A stretch of DNA of 64,000 nt, taken from positions 31,018 to 95,017 of the forward strand of contig CAZURR010000001.1 in the NCBI GenBank assembly GCA_964622715.1, read 5' to 3'. The position numbers and the translations under genes were made by a program. Shown here in pieces: positions 62,326-64,000 of the stretch (position 1 is its first letter; each line of letters begins with the position of its first letter). The DNA is from Hyphomicrobium_A sp964622715. Its GTDB lineage: Bacteria; Pseudomonadota; Alphaproteobacteria; Rhizobiales; Hyphomicrobiaceae. The notes beneath the pieces were generated by a model that was given only the letters and a program-made list of their open reading frames with translations, was not told the origin of the DNA and searched no databases.

Positions 62326-63125
62326 CGTCCGTCTCCACTCCGGAGTGACGGACTCTACCCAAATCCGGAGGAGATCGAGGGGCTCGGGTCACGATGCTAC
62401 GCCGCGAATTTTCCTCGAAGTTCCCCTCATAACCATTGCCGGACGATCGCCAAGCGACATTTGCACGTCCGCTCTTAGGCTGAGTACGTACGTTCCCAAC
62501 AAACCTTATCCCCCCTCCTCTTAACACCCTTAAACTCCCGCCGCCCATTCCTTTAGACCGGGAGTGCAGACGTGCGCTGGCGGACTGTACGGAATGGGCC
62601 GGCGCAACAGGCATGGGGGACATAAGCTTCCCCCTCGTCAGTGCTGCCGCCGGCGCAAAAATGCCGGCGACCCCCCGGGGCAGGGATGCAACCTGAGGAA
62701 TGGCGGCGGACAAACCGTTGCGCTGCGTGGGGCGGCGAAGGCCGCATCCGCAACAACCAAAGAGATGGGCCGGACCCGCCCCGCTCCCCGTTTTCTCACT
62801 CCTCGGGCTGAAACGCCGCGAGGTGCACGCGCTCACCTATTCAGCAGCGTCATACCGCTGAAGAGCGGGATCCACGCAAGTGTCCGCTTGCGCTAGTTCT
62901 GCGACGTGGCATTTCTGGCCTACTTGCGGAGATCCCGGCCTGCGCCGGGATGACACATCGAGCGCACCGGTTCGCCTCTTTCCTGTTGGCGTTGATGCAG
63001 ATCAATCCTTTTGCCGGGAGCGCGACGTTAGACTGTGTTGCCCCCAGTTGGGCAAGAGGGTGCGGTCTAACATCGAGTTGGGGGGGCCGATTTCTTGCCT
63101 TCGACAGCAGGAGGAAGAGTCATCT
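62326..63125. other. gene-poor region after the IS remnant
   Basis: About 800 bases with no supported gene; several frames are open but lack start signals and family patterns. A short inverted repeat GATCCCGG / CCGGGATGAC is at about 62932-62953. The region looks like decayed DNA next to the insertion remnant. Confidence 0.5.
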
Positions 63126-63452
63126 ATGCGCATTCTGACCACGATCGCAGCATTGGCGTTGATCGCAGCTCCGAAGATCGCCCGTGCCGTGGAACTCGGT
63201 GATCCGCAGCAGGGCCTCACCTACGCAAAACAAGTTTGCGCGGAGTGCCATGCGGTTGATGCGGGTGATGAACTTTCACCGAACCCGGACGCACCGAGTT
63301 TTGAGGATGTGGCCAACACGCCGGGCATGACCGCCCGGGCGCTTGTCGTGTGGTTGCAAAGCCCCCATCCAACGATGCCCAATATCATGATCCCTGCCGG
63401 CGACACCGATAATATCGTCGCCTACATCACCAGCTTGCGTGCGAAGGAGTGA
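63126..63452 (+). CDS. small c-type cytochrome (paralogue of 26059-26415)
   Basis: 108 aa from the ATG at 63126, with AGGAAGAG upstream. Signal peptide ending IARA near residue 21, one heme site CAECH (38-42), and a Met in PHPTMPNIMI as candidate sixth ligand. It shares PSFxxxAN, PHPxMP and AYIxSLR with the cytochrome at 26059. Exported, soluble electron carrier; partner unknown. Confidence 0.9.
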   Translation: MRILTTIAALALIAAPKIARAVELGDPQQGLTYAKQVCAECHAVDAGDELSPNPDAPSFEDVANTPGMTARALVVWLQSPHPTMPNIMIPAGDTDNIVAYITSLRAKE

Positions 63453-63533
63453 GCGCCCTGCTTGCGGAATCCTGACTGGTCGCCGCCTTGAGAAGTGCTT
63501 TGGCGATGCAGATATGACTGTGTAGGAGGCACA

Positions 63534-63599
63534 ATGAAGGCGGCAAAAGATTTGATAGAGATTACCAGCCGTTCGCCTGCAATGTGGGAGGCAACTTGA
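63534..63599 (+). CDS. possible 21-aa ORF before the CBS gene
   Basis: ATG with TAGGAGGCACA upstream, 21 codons then TGA, followed two bases later by another ATG with 13 codons. Both could be leader peptides or chance; composition gives no clue. Confidence 0.25.
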   Translation: MKAAKDLIEITSRSPAMWEAT

Positions 63600-63654
63600 G
63601 ATGTCATCGGCGGCTGGTCTTGAGGGACCGAGCATCCGCTGAGAAGGAGGCATC

Positions 63655-64000
63655 ATGATCAACCGAGCGATCTCAGACATTATCAAACAGCAAAAGCTGC
63701 TTGTTCTGGCCGCGCACGAGACGGTGCAGCAGGCTTGCAATTGCATGTGGGAGGGTCGCGCCGGCTCCGTGCTAGTGGTTGACGATCAGCAGCGCTTGAG
63801 TGGCATCTTCACCGGCCGCGACGCTGTGCGTGCGCTTGCCGAAGGAAAGGATGCCGCTGTTACGGCGCTAGAGCAGGCGATGACGGCGAACCCCACCACG
63901 GTCGCGCCCGAGAGCCGCGCAATTGACGCGCTGCGGGCGATGAATGATGGCGGCTTCCGTCATCTACCGGTCGTCGAGAGCGGCAGGATTTGCGGCATTG
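63655..64000 (+). CDS. CBS domain protein, truncated by window end
   Basis: The ATG at 63655 has GAGAAGGAGG upstream. The first 115 residues form a CBS pair: SDIIKQQKLLVLAAHETVQQ, SVLVVDDQQRLSGIFTGRD, AMTANPTTVAPESRAIDALR, GGFRHLPVVESGRICGI. CBS pairs bind adenine nucleotides. The rest lies beyond 64000, so the final domain content is unknown. Confidence 0.9.
   Translation, partial: MINRAISDIIKQQKLLVLAAHETVQQACNCMWEGRAGSVLVVDDQQRLSGIFTGRDAVRALAEGKDAAVTALEQAMTANPTTVAPESRAIDALRAMNDGGFRHLPVVESGRICGI

Noticed and set aside
1..64000. CRISPR array, prophage, toxin-antitoxin pair or defence island
   Set aside because: No regularly spaced repeats, no integrase, phage or restriction gene and no toxin-like pair was found.

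Overview
The window (about 60% GC by eye, genes packed on both strands) reads as chromosomal DNA of an alphaproteobacterium, most likely of the Hyphomicrobiales (Rhizobiales) and possibly a Hyphomicrobiaceae-like lineage. Supporting markers are the histidine phosphotransferase ChpT, the Usg family protein, DUF1285, the DUF1134/EipA envelope protein, the MoxR-DUF58-DUF4159 cluster, the RNase E-AmiC-PBP1A-RF2 neighbourhood and the guaB-MAPEG-RsmB-TspO-guaA block. I see no rRNA, tRNA, CRISPR array or intact mobile element. The lineage call is inference from gene content.

Layout. 1-3630: a GNAT acetyltransferase broken by a 100-N scaffold gap, a Gly/Arg-rich secreted protein, a lipoprotein, MarC, Usg and DUF1285. 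3930-11445: a tightly coupled MoxR / DUF58 / DUF4159 / VWA-like operon with a small membrane protein after it. 11505-13637: a TPP riboswitch and thiC. 13814-14975: two 250-bp direct repeats, each carrying the same 25-codon ORF with a maximal Shine-Dalgarno sequence and its own terminator, on either side of a tautomerase gene. 15240-27531: small secreted proteins, bactofilin, a coiled-coil protein, EipA, CysQ, ChpT, FetAB, a cold-shock protein, cytochrome c and HolC. 27743-34837: Der, BamB, a YfgM-like protein, PanB, NnrU and an SpoU methyltransferase. 34818-46307: an rRNA methyltransferase, pyrophosphatase, a YoaK-like protein, RF2 with its +1 frameshift, PBP1A, AmiC and RNase E. 46398-54253: an LTxxQ protein, an aminotransferase, an M48 protease, a DsbA-like protein, AroQ, AccB, AccC and Aat. 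54290-55230: a small secreted protein flanked by two identical dyads, then two candidate sRNAs ending in strong terminators. 55349-61804: purine (GMP) synthesis genes and neighbours. 61805-64000: remnant DNA with an IS3 fragment, a cytochrome c and the start of a CBS-domain protein.

How the genes fit together. Most of the window is housekeeping: cell envelope (BamB, YfgM-like, PBP1A, AmiC, EipA, bactofilin), RNA and translation (RNase E, RF2, three RNA methyltransferases, Aat), and biosynthesis (ThiC, PanB, AroQ, AccBC, GuaA, GuaB). The least ordinary parts are the duplicated micro-gene at 13814-14975 and the structured, C-rich non-coding stretch at 54667-55348. Several secreted proteins come as paralogous pairs within the window: two small Cys proteins, two Cys-repeat proteins and two small cytochromes c.
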